From Dendrolimus kikuchii (Eukaryota > Arthropoda > Insecta > Lepidoptera > Lasiocampidae), in the NCBI GenBank assembly GCA_019925095.2, contig CM034389.1, positions 14,205,435 to 14,269,434 of the forward strand: a DNA stretch of 64,000 nt, written 5' to 3'. The position numbers and the translations under genes were made by a program. The notes below the pieces were generated by a model. The model saw only the letters and a list, made by a program, of their open reading frames with translations, ran no database searches and had not been told where the DNA came from. Below, in pieces: positions 39,058-52,300 of the stretch (its first letter is position 1; every line of letters starts with the position of its first letter).

Positions 39058-42000
39058 CTGGAAATAAGGTTTTATTAGAACAAAAAGATTAACATAGCAT
39101 AGTGTCGAACTTGTATAAGTTGTGAGACAATCATGCCAAACAAATATTTTTTAAGTAACATAGGGTTCATAAAATGGTTAAATCTATATTAATAGTGTAA
39201 ATATAAAGGTGCACATTCATTACTGTGTTGCGTGTGCTGGGCGAGGAATGCAAAATTAAGTTATCCAGTCAGGGGGTTTCTAATTAATTCATAATTCAGG
39301 ATTAAGGCAGTTGTGTAATTTAATGTGGGTTACCTAACTAACAAAGCTTATTAATAATGGGCCCATTACAAGGACATATTCGCGTGAAGCGTTCCGCAGT
39401 TAGTGGCGCGCCCTCTGGACAAGCGATGCTCCATTAACGCGAGGCGGCCGGTTTTGTTTGCGCTAATTTTATACTATCTGACGCCAATGAAAACCACTTA
39501 CCCTTTCTTGTTCTTTCGATAAAGATTATTAATTGCCGAACTTGAAATTTTGTACTTATTCTCAATCTGAAAATAAGCAGAAAATAAAAAAAATTACATT
39601 GGGCCTTTGCCTTTTTAAGCGAGACGTCTCGTCTAACGGAACGGAAGAAAGTTCAGTAACCGGTTTAGTGGTTTTGGAAAAATTTCGTTTGCAAAATCGC
39701 GACCGAGGACTGACAAGCCAGTGGTCGGGTGCAGCGGCCGGCCGCGCGGGTGTTAATTACAACATGCAGTTATGATGATCGTGTGTATTATATTAGACGG
39801 GGTTATGAAGCGCCACATCGGTTACAGCGGGGCCGCGGGCGGAGGCCCGGCGCAGCGCGGGGCCAGCGCCCGCGGTACGGACGAAGCGTCTCGATTCCTT
39901 GGTTTTATACATGTTAAAATATACGCTGTATCATCTAATAGCAACGAGAAACCGAGAAAGCAACGATCTTCGTATATCTCCCTCGTATCATTTGTTAGCC
40001 AAATTCACCAAAGTTATTCTTGTGCTCCCGCATAGAGCGTGCAACCCCCTCACACTGTATCGATGTACCTTATTACAGTCGACTTCGAGTGAGGAGGTGC
40101 TAGAGCATTGTAAATATGTACTTACAGCATGAAGGAGACCCTGCGTTGTAGGTGGCACTACGTGTAAAGCCGTGAAGACATCTTCCGTGTCCTGCCGCAC
40201 GTAGAGCATTACTCTTTCGCTTAGCGGGGGTGTGGTTGTCCTTGGACGCTTGCCCAGGACTCCTTCTAGCTCTAAGGAATCTTTGCGGTCACTATAAGGA
40301 GACAGTCCACCCACATCTCGGTACCTGTGTTAAAAAAAATAATACATAATATAATCATCTCCGATAAAAACCAAATTTAAAAAAATACTCAAATTTTATC
40401 ATTGTTTTTTATTCAAAGTTCTTATAAAACATTATTTATTTTCTAAAGTTAAATCTAAATCATTTCCTTATCAATGTAGAAACAATAAATTTTCAAAATA
40501 AAGTAATTACTATTGTTTAACTTCGCACCGACTTCAAGATGTTGCAGAAAGAAGTTGGTTAAATATTTATTTTTTGCTTTTTAGTTTGAAGTTGGTTTTG
40601 TTTTTATTAAAAAAAGAAATGTATTAAGAAACGTCAAGAAACTTGTCAGCAACGAATAAAAAAAATCAACAATAAACAGTAGTCCTTAGGAAAGAATTCA
40701 ATAAAAGGAAATATTTAGCGCATGCTATGTTCAGGTATAAGGGTGCCCAAAGATAGCGTGCCTGGCGTCTTGGATATTATCTATTACTTGAGAACAAAAA
40801 CCTGCTTACAGTTAAAGGAAAAAGCTAGTATCTGGAAGTAAGGGATTCTTTTGGAAAATTCCTCCCCACCCTCTTATGAAAATTTTATGATAAAATTTGT
40901 AACAATGAAACTTACGCTGGTGCATCTGGTGGGAAGTGGTTATGAAATTTGAGTGCAGGCGCCTGAGGTTTAGCCGCGTGCAAGAGGAAGGGAGAGGCTC
41001 CTTTTAGATGAGCCTCTGCCAGCGCAGCATCATCGTGCCCGTAGAACCCTTGTATATCCATTCCCGCCAACTTGTCTATGTCTTCCGCGGGGCTGAAAAG
41101 CACTGGCGGCTTGCCCAAGTCTGCCATTGAATAGAATTCACTTCTCTCCGTCACAGGGTGATATATTTCATCTAACTTCTTTCTATTCGTTGCTGACATT
41201 TTTCTTTTCGCCGCCCGTCTTTCTTCGTCTCTTGTTTTCCTCTCAGCTCCCTGGAAATCGAACAATTTAATCAATAAATGTTTGATAAAATTTACTTCAC
41301 TGAAGTTGTCAGAATATTTGTGCAATAGGCAAATCAACTGAGATTCTTTTTATAAATTTGCACAGAACGTCCAGCTGCGAATATTTTCAGCGACCGTACT
41401 TATGACGTCATAAAGACGTAGAAAATAAAGGGGCTTATGTTATTTGTCTAAATAGCACATTAATTATTGTTTGAGAAGTAATTAAAATTATTTATATTTC
41501 TATGATATTTTTAAAGTTAATTGAAAATATGTTATTTTAACGCCTGTTATTTTTTTTATATGTAACAATATTAGAATTAATTGTAAAATGTGTCTGTATC
41601 CCTATTATGACATACCTTATCACAGAAAACTTTTATTTGACAGTAGCCTCTGTGATATACTTGTGTGTCTCGGGGATCTTCGAAGGTGTCTATCTGGATG
41701 TGAAGCGGAAGACCCTGGAGAAATATATTCAAACGTGTTAAATTAATATGAAAGGAATAATTCTTGAAACACCAAACATTAACTATTCATATTTTCACAG
41801 TTTAAAATACTTGAAAGAAAGATGTTAGGATAGATTCTTATAATTGCCAAATCGTGCATCATGAAAGTCTCACGCTATTTCCGCATCCATATCATGACCT
41901 CATGCATAGTCGTAATAAACAATTCGCCTTTTTTTCGAGACGGCCAATTTAACGCTTGAAGTCTACACTTATCCAAGTAACATAACAAAAAACATTTGTA

Positions 42001-45000
42001 ATAAACGTTCATAAGGGATAATTGCGATAAATTTACGTATAAGGAAAAAAATATGCACATGTCTGAATCGAATTGCGCTAAAACGTCTTAATTGCGCCAG
42101 TTGAAGGCCGATGGTGCGGAGGACTCGCCACGCATTCGATAGGCAATCTCAGAGCTGATAGCGGACTGGTTTGATATCGGGGGTGGGTTTACAAAGCATT
42201 TACGTGTAGCGGAAATGCCTTCATCGTGCGGCTTCATTTGGAATAAAGTTAAAGGTATAGGCTGTTTCACGCAGATGTGGCGGTGGGTGTAATGCGCAAT
42301 TTGAAATGCGATTTGAATATTGACAGGTAACATATACTACACTAATGTGGCTATGCGTTAACGACGTTATTTTTCTTACAGAAACCTCTCAGAATGGTTG
42401 ATTAACAGATGCTTTTACTCAGTTACAGAATATTTCAATTCTAAATAGGGTTATATGATGACGTTACGTTACGTTATATTGTGACGGTCGTCTGCCAATA
42501 TATTTTTAATAATAGAATTTATATTCGTAATCATTTGAATGCCTATAAACAATATAAGGATTTCCTGACACCTGGAAACAAGCACAAGTGATTCCATTAC
42601 CAAAAAAAGTAAATCCTGTCCTGTTTTCCGAATATCGTCCCATTTCCATTCTTCCCTTCCTTTCTAAGGTGTTTGAACGTCTTATATATGAGCAGTTCAG
42701 CATCTTCCTTAATACAAACTCCCTAATCAATCCTCTCCAATCCGGTTTTCGTCCTGGTTATAGTACTACTTCTGCATTGGTAAAGATCACTGATGATATT
42801 CGTTATGGTATGGGAAACGGTCTGCTAACTATACTGTCGCTTCTCGACTTTAGCAGTGCCTTTAATAATGTCGATTTCGACATTTTACTCGGGATTTTAT
42901 GCTCTCTTAACATATCTCCGACGTCTATTGACTGGTTTCGCAGTTACCTGTTTGGACGCCGGCAACGAATTCGTATTGATGATGTTTACTCATCGTGGTG
43001 TGACTTGTCTGCTGGTGTCCCTCAGGGCGGCGTTTTATCCCCTCTTTTATTTGCTATTTTTATTAATTCTATATCCAATAACCTTTCTTCGTCATACCAC
43101 CTCTATGCAGATGATTTACAAATCTACACCCAGGCTAATTTAGATGGTCTGCATACAGCAGTTGCGACTACCAATCGAGACTTTTCTAAAATAGTCGAAT
43201 GGAGTAAAGCTTACGGTCTATCTATAAATCCACAAAAGACAAAAGTTATAATAGTTGGTAGTTCCAGGCTAATCTCCAAGATAGACTGGTGTAATCTTCC
43301 TCAGATTGAATTTGATGGCGTGGTAGTCGATATTAGTGAAACTGTAAAAAATCTTGGGATCGTTATTGACAGAGAGCTGTCTTGGAGGCCTCACTTGACC
43401 AATCTCAGCCGAAGAGTCTTTGCGTCGGCAGCGTCGCTTAGACGACTTAAAAATTTCCTCCCTACTGCTACTAAAGTAATGCTTGCTCAATCGCTGCTAT
43501 TACCCATACTTGATTATGCTGATGCCAGTTATATCGACTTAACCCAAGAACAACTGAACAAGCTGGATCGACTTCAAAATGTCTATATACGGTTTATATT
43601 TGGGTTGCGCAAATATGACCATGTTTCCGAATATCGCAAGAAGCTTAAATGGTTACCTATTCGCCTTCGCCGGAATGTTCACTTACTCTCTTTTTTGTAC
43701 AATATCCTTTTTGATCCTCGTACCCCTCCGTATTTAAAGGAACGTTTTGATTTCCTACATCTTTCTCATTCCCGTTATTTGCGCTCTAGTAATAATCTCT
43801 CCTTAATGACACCTGTACACACTTCTTCCTTCGTTGATAACTCTTTCACCGTACAGGCTGTCCGTTTATGGAACTCACTACCACTCAACATCAGACAAGC
43901 TAAATCCATAATGTCTTTTAAATTGATGGTTACTAAATATCTTTGGTCCTCGCAAGTCTAAAACATGCTGCTGATTCTATATATAGTATGATATATCTTA
44001 TTTTTGTATAGTATATAAAGTATATTACTATTTATTTATTTCCTTTTTACTTATTCTTAGAATGTTTCTTATTATTTATTGTCTTCACCGCCACTGTTGT
44101 TTTAATATTTTCCTTAGTTTAGGGGGTTGCCTGGAAGAGATCGCTTTAAGCGATAAGGCCGCCCTTTGTTCAACATTTATTGTACTTAGTTTAAGAACGT
44201 AGTTTTAATTTTTGGTGAACAATAAAGTGTTTTCATTCATTCATTCATTCAAGGATATTCACAATTTCAACACCAGACATAGCAAGAAACCGATATTGCC
44301 ATCTTTTAGATTGCAAAAAGTATTGTCCTCAATCTTGGGGGTTGGTATACGCTTCTTCAATAAGATTCTGAATGAAATTTTAGATCTCCTTTTCACTAAA
44401 TTTAAAACCAAATAAAAAAGTATCTTGCCAAACAGGGCATTATTGAAGAATACTTAAATGACAAAATTTCATGTACATAGCAGCTCGTTCCAACTTCTTG
44501 TACTATATTTTGTATAACATTTTTATCTTGCCAAGCACGTAACGAATTTATGGAGATATGTTGTATAGTGTGTAGTATACAATTTTAGTACGTCATTGAT
44601 ATAACTATAATTATATTTTTCTTTCCTTTTATTGTGTCTGTCTTACTGAGAATGCACTGTTTGCTACAACTCCATTAATTCTTCGAAAAGTGATTCGACG
44701 TAACACATTTCTGTATAAAATTTATTAAAAAAAAGAAAAGTTTGAGGTAATAAATTTTTAGCTAGAGGTGTTTCTTTCCGTTTCTTCTCCTTAACAGCAA
44801 TAACACGTTGCGAAGCGGTGTACATAGACTAGGAAGTAAAATTAAATTTTAACTTATACCTTCAAAAAGTGTTCTCCAGTAGAAATTATTTTGAATAAAA
44901 TCTTTTGAATTTGAATTTGACACTATATAATAATAATAATAAGACAAGATGTGGATTAATTATATCATTTAGGTTAATTTTGACTCCAAAATACTGCATA

Positions 45001-46271
45001 TGACATATTTGTTTCGACATTTAATTGTAATTCCTTAAAACTGACTAAATTAATTTAATTATATTATTACAATATACCTGTAGTGTAAATTATGTTACAA
45101 ATGATTCAATAACATCAACAAATCAGTAAAAATAATATGCTTGTAAAAATTAATGAAAGTGTAGATATTAATTGACCTATGATATAATTATTAATTGTAA
45201 TTATGTAGGTAACAAATGTTATTGTACGCTCTCATTGGACCAACTGTTGCTTCTTCATTCTATTTATACCACTTTTATGTACACAGTTTCACAATAAAGT
45301 ATTCTATTCTATAGTAAAGCTTTAAATAAGACGCATTCGGCCACAACCTTAATGTTTAACACTAACGCAAATGAAGCCCCAGCATCGCGGTATCACTGAA
45401 TCATCATCATCACATTTTAAAAATAATGTTTTTTAATGACCTATATATTTTAAACGAAGATTTTTTTATTTGTTACTTTTTAGTGTCTAGCTATGGGTAG
45501 GCCTACGAAAGTTGCCGCGCGCCTTAAAAAAATATAGGTCCTAAGAAACGGGAACGGAAATATTTTTCATCAAAAAATGTTAATAAAATAAAAACTACTG
45601 GGCCAAACTACGTTAAATTTTTGGAAGACCAAATGGCAACTATTCCGCATCAAACTAAAGAATAATAACGTAAATCGGATCATAAATCTCAGGGTAATCG
45701 GTGTACATACGGAACGAAACTGAAAAGAATTTCATAAAAAATATTCATAAAATGAAAACTACTAGTCCAAACTATGTTGAATTTTTAGGGGACTAAATGG
45801 CAACTATTCCGCATCAAACTAAAAAAAAATCACGTAAATGGGATCATAAATCTCAGCGCAATCGGTGTACATACGGAACAGAATGGAAAAAAATCATGAA
45901 AAATGTTCATAAAATGACAACTGCTGGGTCAAACTATGTTAAATTTTTAGGGGACCAAATAGCAACTATTCCGCATCGAACTAAAAAAAATCACGTAAAT
46001 CGGATCATAAATCTCAGAGTAATCGGTGTACATACATAAAAAAAAAATACCAATCAAGTTGAGAACCTCCTCCTTTTGGAAGTCGGTTAAAAGTGACTGA
46101 TTTCGAAACAAATGCCAATGTTTAAGCGAAAAGTGCAATTTATACGATGTCTAGTCATAAACGACAGTTATTAGAATTTTTGTGTCTGTTCGTCTCGAAT
46201 AAGTTCTAAAAGGACTCAACGGATATTGAAGTAAATTTTCAAAACCTAAAAAGCAATTTCATCTAAAAATT

Positions 46272-46321
<50 letters not shown>

Positions 46322-49300
46322 ATATATGATATCTTGCAGGATTTTAAAGAATGATAGAAAGTCCAAGCTTCCGCAAATGAAATAGCGGGCCCACTGTTTA
46401 TGAACATAATATTTATTATAACAAAACAATTCCAATTGCTGTTTCCTAATTAACATTGCACAGTTAATTGCTTTTTATTAGTTTAGATAATAACGGGTCA
46501 TAAAATTATCCAATAATATATACCTACCTTAAAGACTAATATATAAAATGATTTTAGCTTGGCTATTAAATGGAAATAAGACTTTTTGTGAGAGTAATTT
46601 ATTTAACATTATTGTTGTTGCATAACAAACAAATAGAACGTACTTATACTTACAGATATTAAACTAAGTTTTAATTAATCTAAACTCATCTATAAATCAA
46701 ACATCAAAAGTAATGATAAGTAATTGTCGTAAAAACCTAAAAAACCCCTAATTTTTCTTATTTCTGAATGTAATAAATATCGCTTAAGTTTGTAACTTGC
46801 GACAGGTCCTACGCCCATGGATATCGCTCCATGGTTATCAAGGCGACAACGCGGTTACCGACCTCACGGTTTCACGTCGACATGCTATAACATACCTACA
46901 TTTACATAATTTAATCTGGTTAGTTGGTAATTATTTGCAGTGTTGGATTACAAATTAAAAAAAACTTATAAAAAGTTAAAAATATGGCTTGAAGCTCATA
47001 GCAACGCCAACGTCGTTGAGGATTTTTCGATACTAATTTTTCGGGCGATAGACGGGACTCCATAGAGGCAGCCGTTTTTCAGATGCTTTATTATTTTATT
47101 GTGAATAAAATAAAGTAGTATTTAAAAAAAAAAAAAATCAAATTAATTATATCTCTTTTTTAAAGAGTTTTTATTTATTATTCTATTTTGATAAAATTGA
47201 AGCAATAAAATGGTTTCATCTCAACAATTTGTAGGTGATTTGGTGATTTTTTTTCTTAACTTAACATAACTATAAAAGATTACGAAAAAATCAAGTTACG
47301 TGTCATATTCTGAAGATTCGTGATAATTTTTGTGGTAAATTATTGATCAGTAATTATCAATGAAAAGTTGTTTCATTTGCACCCCTTTTTCGACCTTTTG
47401 TGGCAACAGAAGCCTTAACACAGTTTGTGTATTGAGCCAGATTTTTACACATACAAATGAACATTCAAGTTTCATTTCAATTCATTTACAAATGAATTAA
47501 TTTTAAATATCTACTATTACAAAAACGTAAGAATCACCCTGTTTTCAAGCCTAAATTTTAAGAGTCTATACTGAATGAAAAACTTAGAAAAATGACACCC
47601 CTATGTATGTATTTTGATAGAAAAATAAACATTTGCTAACAAAACAATACTAACCTTGACTCCTTTTTGACTGCTGAAGTCGGTACTTAAGCACTGTACA
47701 GCGATATTTATCTGAAAAAAAAAAAGTTTGCAGTGGTATATTCTAATAACAAATCAGCCCATTACTGAGCTTAAGCCCAAAAGTAGAGTTACGGTCTTAT
47801 TCATATTGAGCTAAAGTAAGTTTGTAGGCTACATTAAGGTTCTTAAAGAAGCCTTGAAACTTACTTCAACTCAATATGAATAGGGACGTTAGAGATTAAG
47901 CCTCTTAAACGAACAAAAGATCCCTTTATGTTTGTTTACGATGGATCTTCCATGTAAACAAACGAACAAATGTCGTAAGAACTTTCTCATTTCTAAATAC
48001 TTATGAACTATTCGTCGAACAATTGTTAAGAATAATGTAGGTGGTAGAGCATAAAAATACCTTCAACGGAAATTGGTTTTAGTTAGAGTTTTAAAAATAT
48101 GGGATATAATACAGTATTTTCTTAAGTTTTCGCGACTAGTAAACATAATTATAATCGCATACGATCGATACGCACCTGGCCAATTTTTAATATTCAAATA
48201 TTCAGTTTAATAAGATGTATGAGTACACATTAATACTGCAAATGGTTAAAGGATGAGGGGTGTTGCCTTAGGCGGCAGGCGCCCGCTCATTACTGCGGTC
48301 TATGCAAATGACCCCCTCGCGTTTTCCTCGCTACCACCGATCACTGTCCGTACGCATATTATCTGTCGCAAACAACCTGCATCCGCTACGGTTTCACCGG
48401 CAAACAATAAATAATTACAGATATTGATAATCGACCAGTAGCCGGGCGCCGGCGTGCAGATATTTAATAAGTATTACTACCGCCGCTCGGCCCATTTTAG
48501 ATAACAATAATTAAAGAGGCTAATAAAAATTATCTATCCATGTTAATATATAACAACAAGCCATAACGCGACTTTTTTCGCGCGTGACTTGCTTTTATTC
48601 TTACAAATATTTATATATTCTGAAACAAAACATGATAAATATACGAAAGAGTATGTTTTTTTAAATCCCTAACATTTTTCTAGGCAATAATAAATTTTCA
48701 GACTATTATGTGGTAGTCCACGAATCAATTATCAAGTAGTTTTGTCATTGGTCTACAGAACCATAAAAAATACTTAATTAAAAATACGTTATATGTAAGA
48801 AATTACTAAACGGATAATTTTCTTTGAAAGCGATAAAACCTCGATATTTTATTTCAAAATTTTCCACTAAGTGGTTGATCCGCGTTAATTATGAAAGGTT
48901 AGGGTATTTTTATTTTTATTATTTTTCACCTATTGACCTTAATTAAAAAAAGTTGCTAAAAAACACGTCATAATTTTTCGAAATCTGACTTGCAATAAGA
49001 ACCCAAACGAGCACCTATATTGTAAAAAAAATTTCAACTCTCAGTTAAATATAAGGTGGCCAATCCTAATTTCTAGCTGTTTCGCGATTTTATTACATTA
49101 TTGTATAGTATAAACTTACACTATAAAGGTTTCCGAAAAAATAACGACTACAAACAGACACACAAAAAAAGATAGACATGGTCAAAATATAAGGATTCCT
49201 GTTGTGCTAAAAAGGCTACTGATGCTAAAAACTTCTGTATCATTTAGGGAGAAAAAATTATAAGCAGTTTAAAGATTATAAACTTTGTGACGAAAATACA

Positions 49301-52300
49301 TTGAGCTATAGGTACTATATTTCCTTAAAAGACACAGTTCTACTCGCTACCACGTCTGACTACCGTCAAAGTATTGAGGTTGGTTCACGCGGACTTTTAA
49401 TTGTTTGATGAATATTAAAGAGGCTATGTACATAACATTATCAATGAAGTATACGTTTTTGTGGTAATTGTGGGCACTGTATAATTTTATGTAAGCAATT
49501 AAAACGCGGGCCGCGTTTAATTATCCTATAAGGTAGCGTGTTTATCCAGAAAGGCATTTACGTTGTATTATCGCTCTGATGAGCGTTGAAACTTCATGCC
49601 ATAACGGATATATTAACATTTTCTTCTATCATCCAAATTCTAAATTGTTTTTGTGTATCTTTTTTCTAAAAAAGGAATTCTTATTTTGTGTTAACAATGC
49701 GTTTGTTTTTTTCATTCTATATCTTATTAGGGAGTCATTTAAAAGCTTATTAAGATAATTTTAATAATGTTTATTGTTTATTTGCTAATTGAATGACATC
49801 ACCTTATAACTATAGATTACCAACCAGTTGGTAAATGCTCTTTGAAATAATTACAGCAAATTAGCACAATAGTTAAATATACACTGTACATAATATAATA
49901 CATTAGAACCCATACACACGCGACTGAATACACGTATTTTTTACGGAGATTAGAATTTCTTATACATTGGTAATCTCGATTTTCCTCATGAAGCAAATCT
50001 ATTGCTTCATCGTCAGCAAATGATAATTGCACATTAAGCCAAACACTTAGTCGCGCTAAAAAGCCGTATTAATAATAGCATAGTGACAAACGAAACATGC
50101 GTATCAAATGACGTGGGATCGATTATGTACAACAGTTTTGTCAAATCCGCCATCCGTTTGTGAACCGAGGTCCGAACCTAGCAATGGAATGTTTATGAAC
50201 TATTATTATGAGGTCAAAACTCTGCTTAAACGGTAAACTCTCGTTGTCAAAATTTGAAGGTAAGTCATAAGAATAAGATGCGATAGATGCCTTTACCACT
50301 GAGACACTTATGTGATAAGTCCGCTATGCAATTTCATAACTAGGCAAGTGATATCCAAGATTTTACAACATAGCTCAACAAATGTCATAAACTTTAATAA
50401 CATGCCATTTCAAAACCATTTATCAAGTTTATTGGGAGTGTGGAGGTTGCTTTTATTTCGTCCGGGCTGGAGGTGAATACGCACGCGAGCCCACATTCCG
50501 GACAAGGGAATTTCGAGGATTGGACAGGGGTTTTGAATGGTAGTTATCCCCTAACTGCGGTGTCGCAATAGCACTTAATTCTAGTGCCACCCCGACCTGG
50601 CGAATCCCACACATGGGTCGCAGCCTTTCTCACTCGCGCGGCTTATGGTCTTCAATCGCATTTCCCCTGGATAAAAGGGAGCTGCTTTATGTTGTGTGAT
50701 GCGTCCATATTGTCGATCCCGTGGGTTGGGGTGTCGCACTACTGGCGAGAGCCCATAGCTCTTGCCTTGTAGAAGCTAAGCTTGACCGTTTGAGAGGGGA
50801 GTATAAAATAAGACTACCACTTGCTTTACTCTTGTTGTATATTGGTTTCTTAATTGTTATTAATTTAAATTAAAGTACAGTATAATATATAATAGTATAG
50901 TTCTTAGAAGTGCATATACATAAAATCTTTTTGTGAGAAGTTCGATATTCAAATTAAAGGGTGTCAATCACAAAATATTTATGGCAACTGTCACTTGTTT
51001 TTGTCAGTTCGTTCGATCGTAATAAGTTGTTTTGTGCAACGAGTTGCTAAAACGCATAATTATGGATAAAAATGAGTTACGTGCGGTGATAAAATATCTC
51101 AGCTTGAAAAAAATGTCCACGAAAGAAACTTTTTAGGACATTCAGCAGACATTAGGAGATGATGCTGTACCTTATTCTACGATTGCCTACTGGATGGTTG
51201 AATTTAAAAGCGGTAAATGAAGCTGTAAAGATGATGATCAGCTTTCTGGGCGGCCTTCAACCTCCGTTGCGGAAGAAAATGTCAAAAAGGCTGAGAATCT
51301 GGTTTTGGAAGACAGACGAACTATAAAACACATAACTCAGATCCTAAAGATATCTTTTGGTAGCGTATAATCCATTTTAATTGATTGACTGAAGTCCAAA
51401 AAAGTGTCGGCAAGATGGGTGCCACCAATGTTAACCGACGAAAACAAAAAGCGACGTTTGGAAATTTCTAAGGGTAATCTCGAAATGTTCCAGCGTCATT
51501 CGGATAATTTTTGCCATTGCCTTGTCACCATGGATGAAGCGTGGGTCCACAATTTCAATCCTGAAACTAAGAGACAAAGCATGTCTTGGAAACGACCATT
51601 CTTTCCATCCATTAAGAAATTTCGAGTTGCTCCTACCGCTGGCAAAGTTATGGCCTCAGTGTTATGGGATAGTGAAGGAATTATTTATAAGATTACATAC
51701 CAAAAGGCCAGACGATTACTGGATTCTATTATGCAAATTTAATTCCGAAAGTGCGTAAAGTGATTAAAGAAAAACTTCGTACAAAACTGTCGTTGTGCGT
51801 GTTGTTTCTTCAAGATAACGCTCCCGCTCATCGATCGGAAGTTGCGCTCAACGCAATCCGCTGTGCTGGCTTCAAGCTCCTTGCCCACCCACCATATCGT
51901 CCGGACTTAGTCCCAAGTGATTTTCATTTAATCCCAAAATTAAAAGAGGAAATTTGTAGAACTAAATGTCACGATAATGACGCGGTTATGACTGCCGTAG
52001 TGGATTTCTTCGAGACTCAAGAAAAATTTTTTTTCGCAAAGAATAAGGAATTTAAAAACGCGTATATACTAAATGCATTCCATTGGAGGGAGATTATGTA
52101 GAAAAATAAAATATTTTTGTTTAAATTTTTGCATTTTTAATATTAATTCCAAGAAATTTTTGATTCACCTATATTTTACGTGGTATGCACATCGGTTTCA
52201 GATCATTATTAAATATTATATTTACATGTTTATGAGATTGGACATAATTATTTGATGATATAGACAAATCTAGTTCTAATTATTATTAATGACAGCGATT

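Noticed and set aside
42856..43143. 95-codon open frame inside the LINE
   Set aside because: It is an alternative-frame shadow of the reverse transcriptase.
46274..46456. 60-codon minus-strand frame with repeated Tyr-Ile
   Set aside because: It is produced by the (TA)n microsatellite.
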